From the NCBI RefSeq assembly GCF_900106035.1, contig NZ_FNUC01000003.1, positions 1,364,001-1,428,000 on the forward strand: a DNA stretch of 64,000 nucleotides, read 5' to 3'. Under the pieces are notes generated by a model, which was not told where the DNA came from, did not search any database, and was given only the letters and a program-made list of their open reading frames with translations. Made by a program: the position numbers and the translations under genes. This document shows positions 1 through 8,276 of the stretch, piece after piece (the first letter of the stretch is position 1; the number at the start of each line of letters is the position of its first letter). The stretch comes from Jiangella alba. GTDB lineage: Bacteria; Actinomycetota; Actinomycetes; Jiangellales; Jiangellaceae.

Positions 1-1314
1 GCCGGCGATGCGGGCGTGCTCCTCGGCCAGCTCCGCCTCGACCCGCGGCCGCACCTCGGGCTCGACCTCGGCCAGCTTGCGCCGGTGCAGGACGCGGACG
101 GCGGCGACGGCGCCCATGACGGCGACCTCGGCGGTCGGCCAGGCGAAGACGCGCGTGGCGCCGAGGGCACGTGAGTTCATCGCGATGTACGCGCCGCCGT
201 AGACCTTGCGGGTCACCAGCGTCACCCGCGGCACGGTCGCCTCGGCGAACGCGTGCAGCAGCTTCGCGCCCCGCCGGACGACGCCGTCCCACTCCTGGCC
301 GACGCCGGGGAGGTAGCCGGGGACGTCGACGATCACGAGGAGGGGCACGCCGAAGGCGTCGCACATGCGGACGAACCGGGCGGCCTTCTCGGCGGACGTG
401 GAGTCGAGGCAGCCGCCGAGGCGCAGCGGGTTGTTCGCGATGACGCCGACGGTGCGGCCGCCGAAGCGGCCCAGGGTGGTGGTGATGTTCGGCGCCCACC
501 GCGGGTGCAGCTCGATGCCGGTGTCGTCGTCGAGGACGTCGGCGACGATCGGGTGGACGTCGTAGGCGCGCTTCGCCGACTCAGGGAAGTGCACGCCGAG
601 GTCGCGGTCGGCGACGGAGGAAACCTCCAGCGACCCCTGTGCGCCGAGCAGCGCGGCGAGGTCACGCGCGCGGTCCAGCGCCTCGCGCTCGGTGCTGGTG
701 ACGACGTGGACGACGCCGGAGCGGCGGCCGTGCGGCTCGGGCCCGCCGAGGCGCAGCATGTCGACGTCCTCGCCGGTGACCGAGCGGACCACCTCGGGGC
801 CGGTCACGAAGACCCGGCCCTCGGGCCCCATGATGACGACGTCGGTGAGCGCCGGCCCGTACGCGCCGCCGCCGGCGGCGGGACCGAGCACGACGGACAG
901 CTGGGGTACGACCCCCGACGCGCGGGTCATGACGGCGAAGATCTGCCCGACGGCGTGCAGGGAGAGCACGCCCTCGGGCAGCCGGGCGCCGCCGGAGTGC
1001 CACAGCCCGATGATCGGGACGCCGTCGGCCAATGCCCGCTCGTACGCGTCGACGACGACCCGGCAGCCGTCGGCGCCCATCGCGCCGCCCATGACCGTGG
1101 CGTCGGAGCAGAACGCGACGACCGGGGCGCCGTGCACCGTGCCGACGGCGGCGAGCATGCCGCTGAGGTCGTCGGCGCTGATCAGCTCCAGCGAACCCTC
1201 GTCGAACAGCGCCCCGAGCCGGTGCTTCGGGTGCCGCGGGTCCTCGTCCCGCGGCGGCTTGGCCGTCGCGGCGGCGGAGCTGGACGATGCCGAACGATCC
1301 GCCAGAGCCGTCAT
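1..1314 (-). CDS. accD6: Acyl-CoA carboxylase carboxyltransferase (beta) subunit, 3' end cut by window edge
   Basis: Transfers carboxyl groups from carboxybiotin to acetyl- or propionyl-CoA, making malonyl- or methylmalonyl-CoA for fatty-acid synthesis in the cytoplasm. The 438 codons present show the crotonase-like carboxyltransferase fold with two oxyanion-type glycine motifs: WHSGGARLPEG with GPAAGGGAYGPAL in the N half, and NNPLRLGG with VPGYLPGVGQEWDGV in the C half. The ATG at 1314 overlaps the fabF stop (TGATG) and has AGGAGG five bases upstream, so the start is well supported. Last gene seen in the fab operon, the position accD6 holds in mycobacteria after the ketosynthase genes. The C-terminal part lies outside the window. 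The biotin-carrying alpha subunit is not here, so acetyl- versus propionyl-CoA preference is undecided. Confidence 0.9.
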   Translation of the reverse strand, partial: MTALADRSASSSSAAATAKPPRDEDPRHPKHRLGALFDEGSLELISADDLSGMLAAVGTVHGAPVVAFCSDATVMGGAMGADGCRVVVDAYERALADGVPIIGLWHSGGARLPEGVLSLHAVGQIFAVMTRASGVVPQLSVVLGPAAGGGAYGPALTDVVIMGPEGRVFVTGPEVVRSVTGEDVDMLRLGGPEPHGRRSGVVHVVTSTEREALDRARDLAALLGAQGSLEVSSVADRDLGVHFPESAKRAYDVHPIVADVLDDDTGIELHPRWAPNITTTLGRFGGRTVGVIANNPLRLGGCLDSTSAEKAARFVRMCDAFGVPLLVIVDVPGYLPGVGQEWDGVVRRGAKLLHAFAEATVPRVTLVTRKVYGGAYIAMNSRALGATRVFAWPTAEVAVMGAVAAVRVLHRRKLAEVEPEVRPRVEAELAEEHARIAG

Positions 1315-2573
1315 CAGGTCCTCCTGAAGGCCAGGACGACGTTGTGCCCGCCGAACCCGAACGAGTCGTTCAGCGCGGCCAGCGGACCGTCGTCGAGCTT
1401 TCGCGGGGTGGTGCGGACGATGTCGAGGTTGATGTCGTCGTCGACGTCGTCGACGTTCGCCGTGGGCGGCACCAGGCCGTGGTGCAGCGTGAGCACCGTG
1501 GCCAGCGACTCGACGGCGCCGGCGCCGCCGAGCAGGTGCCCGATCATCGACTTCGGCGCGGTGACCGGGATCGACGACGTGCGGTCGCCGAAGACGGCGT
1601 TCAGCGCCACCGACTCGGCGGCGTCGCCGGTCGGGGTGGACGTGGCGTGGCAGTTCACGTGCGCGATGTCGTCGGGCGACAGGCCGGAGTCGGTCAGCGC
1701 CTTGCGGATGGCCGTGATGACGCCGCGGCCGGTCGGCTCGGGCTGGGCGATGTGGTGGGCATCGGCGCTCATGCCGGAGCCGGCGATCTCGGCGTAGACG
1801 CGGGCGCCGCGGGCCGCGGCGTGCTCGGCCGACTCCAGCACCATCAGCGCGCCGCCCTCGCCGAGGACGAAGCCGTCGCGGTTCTTGTCGAACGGGCGGC
1901 TGACGGCCGTGGGGTCGTCGCTGCGCTTGGACAGCGCCATCATGTTCGCGAACGCGGCGATGGGCAGCGGCGAGATGACCGCCTCGGTGCCGCCGGCGAC
2001 CACGACGTCGGCCCGGCCCAGCCGGATCATGTCGACGGCGTAAGCGAGCGCCTCGGCGCCGGACGAGCACGCGCTGACGGGCGTGTGCGCGCCGGCCTGC
2101 GCCTGCAGCTCGATGCTGACGTTCGCGGACGGGCTGTTCGGCATCAGCATGGGGATGGCCAGCGGCGACACCCGGCGCGGGCCGGACGCGAGCAGCTGGT
2201 CGTAGTTGGACAGCAGCGTCGTGAGCCCGCCGATGCCGGAGGCGCAGACGACGCCGACGCGGTCGGGGTCGAGTCCCGCCTCGCTGGCCTTGCCGGAGAA
2301 TCCGGCGTCGGCCCACGCCTGGCGGGCGCAGATGATGGCGAACTGGGCCGAGCGGTCCAGCCGCCGGGCCTCGACGCGGGGGAGGACCTCGGAGGGGTCG
2401 ACGGCGACCGGCGCACCGATCTGCACCGGCAGGTCGGCGACCCACTCCTGGGTCAGCTTGCGTACGCCGGATCGACCGGCGAGCAGGGACTCCCAGGTCG
2501 ACGCTACGTCGCCCCCGACGGGCGTGGTGGCGCCGAGCCCGGTGACGACGACTCGTGCCTGGGATTGCGACAT
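1314..2573 (-). CDS. fabF: Beta-ketoacyl-ACP synthase II
   Basis: Elongating condensing enzyme of type II fatty-acid synthesis: joins malonyl-ACP to a growing acyl-ACP. At 419 residues it is full length for KAS II. The nucleophile is Cys169 in VSACSSGAEAL, and the two active-site histidines lie in NCHATSTPTGD and MIGHLLGGAGA. The ATG at 2573 lies 4 bases after the acpP stop, and the 3' end overlaps the carboxylase gene by one base. Operon position after fabD-fabH-acpP matches the Streptomyces fab cluster. Nothing odd in length or motifs. Confidence 0.96.
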   Translation of the reverse strand: MSQSQARVVVTGLGATTPVGGDVASTWESLLAGRSGVRKLTQEWVADLPVQIGAPVAVDPSEVLPRVEARRLDRSAQFAIICARQAWADAGFSGKASEAGLDPDRVGVVCASGIGGLTTLLSNYDQLLASGPRRVSPLAIPMLMPNSPSANVSIELQAQAGAHTPVSACSSGAEALAYAVDMIRLGRADVVVAGGTEAVISPLPIAAFANMMALSKRSDDPTAVSRPFDKNRDGFVLGEGGALMVLESAEHAAARGARVYAEIAGSGMSADAHHIAQPEPTGRGVITAIRKALTDSGLSPDDIAHVNCHATSTPTGDAAESVALNAVFGDRTSSIPVTAPKSMIGHLLGGAGAVESLATVLTLHHGLVPPTANVDDVDDDINLDIVRTTPRKLDDGPLAALNDSFGFGGHNVVLAFRRT

Positions 2574-2577
2574 CTGC

Positions 2578-2823
2578 TTACGACCCTGCCTTCTCGATGA
2601 ACGTGACGGCGTCGCCGACGGTGGCCAGGTTCTTGACCTCTTCGTCGGGGATCTTCACGTTGAACTTCTCTTCGGCCGCGACGACCACCTCGACCATCGA
2701 CAGCGAGTCGATGTCGAGGTCGTCGGTGAAGGACTTCTCGAGCTGCACGTCCTCGGCGGGAACGCCGGTGATCTCGTTGACGATCTCGGCAAGACCCTCG
2801 CGGATCTCCTCGGTGGTGGCCAT
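2578..2823 (-). CDS. acpP: Acyl carrier protein
   Basis: Carries acyl intermediates on a phosphopantetheine arm during fatty-acid synthesis. It is 81 residues and acidic, with the 4'-phosphopantetheine site Ser40 in DLDIDSLSMVEV. The ATG at 2823 is the start that leaves a normal-length ACP; upstream in-frame sequence is part of the 104-base gap to fabH. It sits between fabH and fabF, its usual place in actinobacterial fab operons. It is likely co-transcribed, although this gap is the longest inside the operon and could hold a processing site or secondary promoter; I see no clear one. Confidence 0.96.
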   Translation of the reverse strand: MATTEEIREGLAEIVNEITGVPAEDVQLEKSFTDDLDIDSLSMVEVVVAAEEKFNVKIPDEEVKNLATVGDAVTFIEKAGS

Positions 2824-2927
2824 GTCTGTCGTTCTCCTCGTTGGTGTGGGTGATGCCTCGTGACCGATTCGTGGTCGGTGACGATGGTAGGTGCCCGCAC
2901 GCCGTCGGGCGGGCACGCGGCGTGACG

Positions 2928-3947
2928 TCAGGGGATACGGATCACCTGACCGGCGTAAACCAGCCCCGCGCCGAAGCCGATGATGAGGGCGACGTCGCCG
3001 CTCTGGGCCTCGCCGTTCTCGAGCATGCGCTCGATGGCCAGCGGGATCGAGGCCGCCGACGTGTTGCCCTGGGTGGCGATGTCGCGCGCGATGGCGACCT
3101 TCTCGGGCAGCTTGAGCTGGCGCGCCATCGCGTCGGTGATGCGCATGTTGGCCTGGTGCGGCACGAACACGTCGAGGTCGTCGACGGTGACGCCGGCGGC
3201 GTCGAGCGCCTCCTGGGCCACCTTCGCCATCTCGTACGACGCCCACCGGAACACCGGGTTGCCCTGCATGACCAGGTGCGGCATCTCCGGCCCGGTCTCG
3301 CTGAACAGGGCGTCGCGCCAGTTCTCCTTCTGCCTGATGTGGTCGAGGTGCTGGCCGTCGGAGCCCCACACGACGGGGCCGATGCCGGCCTCGGCTGCGC
3401 CGGCGGCCGGTCCGACGACCGCGGCTCCGGCGCCGTCGGCGAACAGGAACGCCGTGCCCCGGTCGGTGCGGTCGGTGAGGTCGGACAGCCGCTCGACGCC
3501 GATGACGACGACGTGGCCGGCGGTGCCGACGCGCACCATGTCGGACGCCAGCGACAGCCCGTAGCAGAACCCGGCGCACGCGGCGGAGACGTCGAACGCG
3601 GCGGCCCGGTTGGTGCCCAGCTCGTAGGCGATCTGGGCGGCGGCCGACGGGGTCTGGAAGAGGTGCGTGACGGTGGAGACGATGACGCAGTCGACCTGCT
3701 CGGGCTGGATGCCGGCGTCGGCCAGCGCCTTCCGGGCGGCGGCGAGGCTCATCGAGATGACGGTCTCGTCTTCACCGGCCCAGCGGCGGCTCTCGATGCC
3801 GGAGCGGGTGCGGATCCACTCGTCGGAGGAGTCGATCTGCTCGACGATCTCGGCGTTGGTGACGACCCGGGTGGGCCGGTAGCCGCCGATGCCGAGGATG
3901 CGCGACGCACGCGGCTGCCGCTCGGCCTGGATCGTGAGTGCGCTCAT
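2928..3947 (-). CDS. fabH: Beta-ketoacyl-ACP synthase III
   Basis: Starts fatty-acid chains by condensing an acyl-CoA primer with malonyl-ACP. It has 339 residues, the usual length. The catalytic triad is visible: Cys124 in VSAACAGFCYGL, His in VPHQANMRI, Asn in GNTSAASIPLA. The ATG at 3947 lies two bases after the fabD stop, so translation is probably coupled. In actinomycetes FabH often prefers branched primers; nothing in the sequence alone confirms that here. Confidence 0.96.
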   Translation of the reverse strand: MSALTIQAERQPRASRILGIGGYRPTRVVTNAEIVEQIDSSDEWIRTRSGIESRRWAGEDETVISMSLAAARKALADAGIQPEQVDCVIVSTVTHLFQTPSAAAQIAYELGTNRAAAFDVSAACAGFCYGLSLASDMVRVGTAGHVVVIGVERLSDLTDRTDRGTAFLFADGAGAAVVGPAAGAAEAGIGPVVWGSDGQHLDHIRQKENWRDALFSETGPEMPHLVMQGNPVFRWASYEMAKVAQEALDAAGVTVDDLDVFVPHQANMRITDAMARQLKLPEKVAIARDIATQGNTSAASIPLAIERMLENGEAQSGDVALIIGFGAGLVYAGQVIRIP

Positions 3948-3949
3948 GT

Positions 3950-5128
3950 TCACGCCACCGCCTCGGGGTGCAGCCGGACCAGGGGCTGGCCGGGGGCGAC
4001 CGGATCGCCGTCCTCGACCAGCCATTCGATGATGGTGCCGCCGTGCCCGGCCGTGACCTCGACGGCGTCGCGCAGCGAGCTGACGGTGCCGACGGTGTCG
4101 CCGGCGGCCAGGTGGTCGCCGGTCTTGGCGCCGGCGGCGGCGAACGTGCCCTTGACCGGCGCGACGACGAGGCGCCACGTCGGGTTGGTGGCCAGCGGGC
4201 TGGGCTGGCCGCCGTGCTGCTCGACGAACGCGCGGGCGGCGTCGAGCTGGTCGGGCGTCTTCAGCGCGAACGTCTCGACGCCGGGCAGCGCGCGCCTGGC
4301 CAGGCCGGTCAGCGTGCCGGCCGGCGGCATCTCCAGCACGCCGGTGACGCCGAGGTCGGCCATGGCCTGCATGCAGAGGTCCCAGCGGACCGGGTTGGAC
4401 ACCTGGTCGACCAGGCGGTCGAGCACCTGGCGGCCGTCGTGGACGACCTGGCCGTCGCGGTTGGACAGCAGCAGCGTGCGGGGGTCGTGGGTGCTGATCG
4501 ACTGCGCGTAGTGCCGCAGCCGCTTCACCGCCGACGCCATGTGCGTGGTGTGGAACGCACCGGCGACCGACAGCGCGCGCAGCCGGGCGCCCTGCGGCGG
4601 GTCGCCGGCCAGCGCCTCGAGCTGGGCGGCGGTGCCGGCGGCGACGACCTGGCCGGCGCCGTTGACGTTGGCGGGGGTGAGGCCGTGCCGCTGCAGCGTC
4701 GCGAGGACGTCGTCGGGGTCGCCGCCGAGGACGGCCGTCATGCCGGTGGACTCCTTCGCGGCCGCCTCGGCCATGCCCCGCCCGCGCTCGCGGACGAACA
4801 CCATGGCCTGCTCGGCGGTGATGACGCGGACGGCGGCGGCCGCGGTGATCTCGCCGACACTGTGCCCGGCCGCCGCGCCCACCGCCGCGAAGCCGTCGGC
4901 CGGGTGCGGGAACAGCGCGAGCGCCGCGACCAGACCCGACGCCACCAGCAGCGGCTGGGCGATGGCGGTGTCGCGGATGGTGTCGGCGTCGGCCTCGGTG
5001 CCGTAGTGGGCGAGGTCCAGCCCGGCGACGGCGGACAGCCAGTCGATACGGGCGGCGAACGACGGGTCCTCCAGCCACGGCGTGAGGAACCCGGGCGTCT
5101 GGGACCCCTGACCGGGGGCGACGATCAC
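3950..5128 (-). CDS. fabD: Malonyl-CoA:ACP transacylase with a C-terminal biotinyl/lipoyl-like domain
   Basis: Loads malonyl groups onto ACP. The N-terminal 310 residues are a standard FabD: PGQGSQTPG near the start, the nucleophile Ser90 in GHSVGEI, and AFHTTHM containing the active-site histidine. Residues about 315-392 are extra. They read like a biotinyl/lipoyl beta-barrel half (VVAPVKGTF, then GTIIEWLVEDGDPVAPGQPL). Where a carrier protein has the E-A-M-K-M turn this one has S-S-L-R-D, so the modifiable lysine is replaced by Arg. I chose the GTG at 5128 because AAAGGGG lies five bases upstream; another GTG six bases earlier sits too close to that site. First structural gene of the fab operon, 94 bases after the regulator. 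Confidence 0.92.
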   Translation of the reverse strand: MIVAPGQGSQTPGFLTPWLEDPSFAARIDWLSAVAGLDLAHYGTEADADTIRDTAIAQPLLVASGLVAALALFPHPADGFAAVGAAAGHSVGEITAAAAVRVITAEQAMVFVRERGRGMAEAAAKESTGMTAVLGGDPDDVLATLQRHGLTPANVNGAGQVVAAGTAAQLEALAGDPPQGARLRALSVAGAFHTTHMASAVKRLRHYAQSISTHDPRTLLLSNRDGQVVHDGRQVLDRLVDQVSNPVRWDLCMQAMADLGVTGVLEMPPAGTLTGLARRALPGVETFALKTPDQLDAARAFVEQHGGQPSPLATNPTWRLVVAPVKGTFAAAGAKTGDHLAAGDTVGTVSSLRDAVEVTAGHGGTIIEWLVEDGDPVAPGQPLVRLHPEAVA

Positions 5129-5222
5129 AAGCACCCCTTTAGCCTCGCGGCTACCCGGGCGTAGAAGGGGTCGGCCGCTGTCACAAGGTCGTCCCACTAA
5201 GTTTGGGGGTTTCCCACAACCC

Positions 5223-6422
5223 TCACTCGATGACCGGCGGATTCATCCGGCCGAGCGACAGCGCGAGGCGCAGCGTGTAGGAGTCGCGGGGGTCGGTGGG
5301 GGTCAGCCCGACGACGTCGGTGACCCGCCGCAGCCGGTACCGGACGGTGTTCGGGTGGACGAACAGCAGCCGCGCCGCGGCCTCGACGGATGCGCCGGTC
5401 TCGAGGTATGCGGCCAGGGTCTCGAGGATGACCGGGCCGGCCTCGGCGATGGGCACGTAGAGCTCGGCGACGAGGTCGTTCAGCGCGTCCTGGTCGCCGG
5501 CGAGGGCCCGCTCGGGCAGCAGCGCACCGGCCGAGACTGGACGGGGCGCGTCGGGCCATCCGGCCGCCGCCAGCAGCCCCGTCACGGCGGGCCGGGCCGA
5601 CGTCGCCGCCGAGACGAGGTCGGGCACCAGCGGCCCGACGACCACCGGGCCGGGGCCGAAGTGCGTGACGATGGCCGTGGCCGCCTGCATCGGGTCCTCG
5701 ACCCGGCCGAGCACCGCGACCAGGCGGTCGCCCTGCCCGCCGGTGAGCACGTCGTACCCGGCGTGACGGGCCGAGCGGCGGATCTCGTCGGCCGACGTGC
5801 CGTCGTCGGGCCGCGGCCGGCCGATGATGACGACGACGCCGCTGGCGGCGGTCCAGCCCAGCGCGGACGCCCGCGACCGCACGTCCTCGTCGACCTCGCC
5901 GCGCAGCAGCGAGTCGACGACCGTCGCCTCCAGCCGGGCGTCCCAAGAGCCGCGCGCCTCGGCGTAGCGGGCGTAGACGTGCGCGGCGGAGAACGCGACC
6001 TCGCGGGAGTACCGCAGCACGCCCTCGCGGACGTCGCGCACGTCGTCGGGTCCGACGACGTCCTCGACGTTGTCCTCGACGACCTCTATCGCGACCCGGA
6101 CGACCTCGACGGTCTGCTGCAGGCTGATCGAGCGGATGAGGTCGCGCGGCGCGGTGCCGAACACGTCCGCCGTCGGGGTGGGACGCGACTCGTCGGCGTT
6201 GCGGTACCAGTCGACGAACGCGGCGATGCCGGCCTGGATCACCAGGCCCACCCAGGACCGCTGCTCCGCGGGCATCGCGCGGTACCAGCTGAGGGTGTCT
6301 TCCATGCGGGCGATCGCCGCCGTGGCGAGCCGTCCGGTCGCGCGCTCCAGGAGGTGCACGGAGCGCTCGTGCCGGCTGGTGCCGTGGGCGCCGGGCAGCT
6401 CGGCGTCGGAGGTGGACCGCAT
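5223..6422 (-). CDS. fasR: PucR-type regulator of fatty-acid synthesis (FasR-like)
   Basis: Predicted DNA-binding regulator of the fab operon directly downstream. It is 399 residues long, with an N-terminal sensory region, a GGDEF-like middle part and a C-terminal PucR-family helix-turn-helix (EAAARLLFVHPNTVRYRLRR). The same gene order, regulator then fabD-fabH-acpP-fabF, is known for FasR of Streptomyces coelicolor, an activator of the operon. The ATG at 6422 opens the conserved reading; longer in-frame sequence upstream runs through the divergent promoter gap and is unlikely to be coding. Specificity for the fab promoter is inferred from synteny. Confidence 0.85.
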   Translation of the reverse strand: MRSTSDAELPGAHGTSRHERSVHLLERATGRLATAAIARMEDTLSWYRAMPAEQRSWVGLVIQAGIAAFVDWYRNADESRPTPTADVFGTAPRDLIRSISLQQTVEVVRVAIEVVEDNVEDVVGPDDVRDVREGVLRYSREVAFSAAHVYARYAEARGSWDARLEATVVDSLLRGEVDEDVRSRASALGWTAASGVVVIIGRPRPDDGTSADEIRRSARHAGYDVLTGGQGDRLVAVLGRVEDPMQAATAIVTHFGPGPVVVGPLVPDLVSAATSARPAVTGLLAAAGWPDAPRPVSAGALLPERALAGDQDALNDLVAELYVPIAEAGPVILETLAAYLETGASVEAAARLLFVHPNTVRYRLRRVTDVVGLTPTDPRDSYTLRLALSLGRMNPPVIE

Positions 6423-6546
6423 GCTCGGCAGCGTACGCGGCCGGGGCCACACGGCGGTGGACCAGGGCCGCTGCCGTTGTGGTGACCGCACAATCGTGGC
6501 CGTCCGGCGTCGGGACCGGATCCGGCCGGGCACTAGGCTGCGGGCC

Positions 6547-7029
6547 ATGTCGACCCCCACATCGCCCGGCGAGGGCGCACCCACCGACGTTCTGGGCCGC
6601 GCGCTGCGGTTGGTGAGTTTCGCCATGCTGGGCGGCGTCGTGGCCATCGCGATGGTGGCGATCTTCACCGTCGGCGACGAGCCGGGCACGGGCATCGACG
6701 CGTTCGGCCAGATCGTGGTGAGCGTGGTCTTCCTGGCCGCCGCGTTCCTCATCCCGCACCGCGTCGTCCGGCCGTGGCCGATCGGCGCCGAGCCCGACGA
6801 GGTGAAGGCGTCCGGCCAGCTGCGCAGCGCGGCCTTCATCAGCCTGGTCTTCGCCGAGCTGCCGACGCTGATCGGTCTGGTCAACTCCTTCGCCCGCGGG
6901 GTGTGGCTGCCGGTCGCCATCGGCGCCCTGTTCAGCGTCGCCGGGCTGCTGCTGACGGCGCCGACGGCGGCCCGCATGCGGGAGTGGCTGGCCCGCATGG
7001 AGTCGGCGGGCGCGCGCACCGGGCTGTGA
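6547..7029 (+). CDS. Small four-helix membrane protein, function unknown
   Basis: A 160-residue protein with four likely membrane segments (around residues 25-45, 55-75, 95-115 and 122-140) and short soluble ends. I do not recognise a named family. It is divergent from the fasR-like gene and its stop overlaps the pirin start (GTGA), so it is probably co-transcribed with pirin. A TAGGCT hexamer about ten bases before the ATG could be a -10 element on a nearly leaderless transcript, but no good -35 was seen. Confidence 0.75.
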   Translation: MSTPTSPGEGAPTDVLGRALRLVSFAMLGGVVAIAMVAIFTVGDEPGTGIDAFGQIVVSVVFLAAAFLIPHRVVRPWPIGAEPDEVKASGQLRSAAFISLVFAELPTLIGLVNSFARGVWLPVAIGALFSVAGLLLTAPTAARMREWLARMESAGARTGL

Positions 7030-7739
7030 GCGCCGAGGTCCGGCGGGCCGGCGACCGGTTCGTCACACCCGGCGACGGCGTGGTGTCGCGGCACTCGTTC
7101 TCGTTCGGGCCGCACTACGACCCGGGCAACGTCGGCTTCGGCCTGCTCGTGGTGGCCAACGACGACGTCGCGCGGCCGCACGGCGGGTACCCGGTGCACC
7201 CGCACCGCGACGTCGAGATCGTCACGTGGGTGCTGTCGGGCGCGCTGGCGCACGAGGACACCGCGGGGCACGGCGGCTCGCTGCTGCCGGGCGTCGTGCA
7301 GCGGATGAGCGCCGGCCGCGGCGTCCGCCACTCCGAGCTGGCCACCGGCGCGGGCGCGCGGTTCGTGCAGATGTGGGTGCCGCCGGGCGCGCCGGGCGCC
7401 GACCCGTCGTACGGGCAGGCCGACGTGACGGCGGACCTCGCCGGCGGCGGGCTGGTGCCGGTGGTCAGCGGGCTGCGACGGCACGCCGGCGACGTCGCCG
7501 TCGGCCTCGGGCAGCCGGCCGCCGCCCTGCACGTCGCGCGGCTACGCCCCGGCGACGCGGTGACGCTGCCGTCGGCGCCGTTCGTGCACGTCTACGTCAC
7601 CCGCGGCGCCGCCGACGTCGAGACCGCGGGGCGCCTGGACGAGGGCGACGCCGTCCGGTTCACCGACGAGGGCGGCCGGACGGTGACCGCCCGCGGCGCC
7701 GCCGAGCTGCTCGTCTGGGAGATGCACGCGTCCAACTGA
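7026..7739 (+). CDS. Pirin family protein
   Basis: A cupin-fold protein of 237 residues. Pirins bind iron and several have quercetin dioxygenase or redox-sensing activity; the role here is unknown. Metal-ligand motifs typical of the family are present: HPHRDVEIVTWVLSG, GHGGSLLPG, and RHSE after SAGRG. The GTG at 7026 overlaps the previous stop by four bases, which sets the start. A palindrome overlapping its stop codon belongs to the promoter of the next gene, an Rrf2 regulator. Confidence 0.9.
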   Translation: MSAEVRRAGDRFVTPGDGVVSRHSFSFGPHYDPGNVGFGLLVVANDDVARPHGGYPVHPHRDVEIVTWVLSGALAHEDTAGHGGSLLPGVVQRMSAGRGVRHSELATGAGARFVQMWVPPGAPGADPSYGQADVTADLAGGGLVPVVSGLRRHAGDVAVGLGQPAAALHVARLRPGDAVTLPSAPFVHVYVTRGAADVETAGRLDEGDAVRFTDEGGRTVTARGAAELLVWEMHASN

Positions 7740-7755
7740 AACCGTGATAGTTTCA
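7737..7755 (+). promoter_or_regulatory. Candidate operator in front of the Rrf2 gene
   Basis: Inverted repeat TGAAAC-N7-GTTTCA, followed at once by another GTTTC and then the Rrf2 start codon at 7761. Perfect six-base arms immediately before a regulator gene suggest autoregulation. It overlaps the pirin stop. Inference only. Confidence 0.45.
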
Positions 7756-7760
7756 GTTTC

Positions 7761-8201
7761 ATGGCCGTCAGTACACGCACCGCGGTGGCGGCGCACGCCC
7801 TCACGTTCCTGGCCCGGTGGGACGGCGAGGGCTGGCAGCCGTCGGCGAAGATCGCCGACAGCCTGGAGAGCAACCCGGTCCTGGTCCGCCGGATCCTGGG
7901 CATGCTCCAGGCCAAGGGCCTGGTCGCCGCCGCCGAGGGCAGTGGCGGCGGCTGGCGGCTGTCCCGGCCGGCCGCGGAGATCACGCTGCTCGACGCCTAC
8001 ACCGCCGTCGAGGACGGCGCCGCGGTGCTGCCGACCCACGCGCATCCGCCCAGCCGGAGCTGCGCGATCGGGCGCCACATGCAGGCGCTGCTGGAGGAGG
8101 AGTTCGCGGCCGCGCAGCGTGCGATGGAGGACCGCCTGGCCCGGACGACGATCGCCGACCTGCACCGCCAGATCATGCGCCGCGACGCCGTCAGCGCCTG
8201 A
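7761..8201 (+). CDS. Rrf2 family transcriptional regulator
   Basis: A 146-residue winged-helix regulator with the Rrf2 layout: recognition helix region (SNPVLVRRILGMLQAKGLV), glycine-rich wing (EGSGGGWRLSRP), then a dimerisation helix. Only one cysteine, Cys101, is present, so it lacks the three-cysteine Fe-S site of IscR/NsrR and is closer to cluster-free members such as YwnA. It lies between a pirin gene and an MFS exporter, each side with a palindrome, so it probably represses itself and the exporter in response to a small molecule or oxidant. Confidence 0.9.
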   Translation: MAVSTRTAVAAHALTFLARWDGEGWQPSAKIADSLESNPVLVRRILGMLQAKGLVAAAEGSGGGWRLSRPAAEITLLDAYTAVEDGAAVLPTHAHPPSRSCAIGRHMQALLEEEFAAAQRAMEDRLARTTIADLHRQIMRRDAVSA

Positions 8202-8238
8202 ACCCCCGGCGGCCCCGCCGCGGCTTTCGCCTGCCCAT

Positions 8239-8263
8239 AACTGTAATCGTCATGATGACAGTT
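8239..8263 (+). promoter_or_regulatory. Candidate operator in front of the MFS exporter
   Basis: Imperfect 25-base palindrome: AACTGT and ACAGTT arms around a core that is itself partly symmetric (ATC and GAT on either side of the centre). It ends 14 bases before the chosen GTG of the exporter and directly abuts its ribosome site GAGAGGA. The likely binder is the adjacent Rrf2 protein, although the arms differ from those of the site at 7737. Confidence 0.45.
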
Positions 8264-8276
8264 GAGAGGAGTGCTC

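Noticed and set aside
1287..2600. Open frame opposite fabF
   Set aside because: FabF on the minus strand has all catalytic residues; the opposite frame is low-complexity.
5129..5222. Possible terminator or FasR operator in the gap before fabD
   Set aside because: Contains two GTGGGA words and a TTGTGA hexamer with a poor -10 partner; not enough to call a promoter or operator.
6477..6493. TTGTG-N7-CACAA inverted repeat between the fasR-like gene and the membrane protein gene
   Set aside because: Only five-base arms, and no full second copy was found in the fabD promoter gap, so a FasR operator could not be supported.
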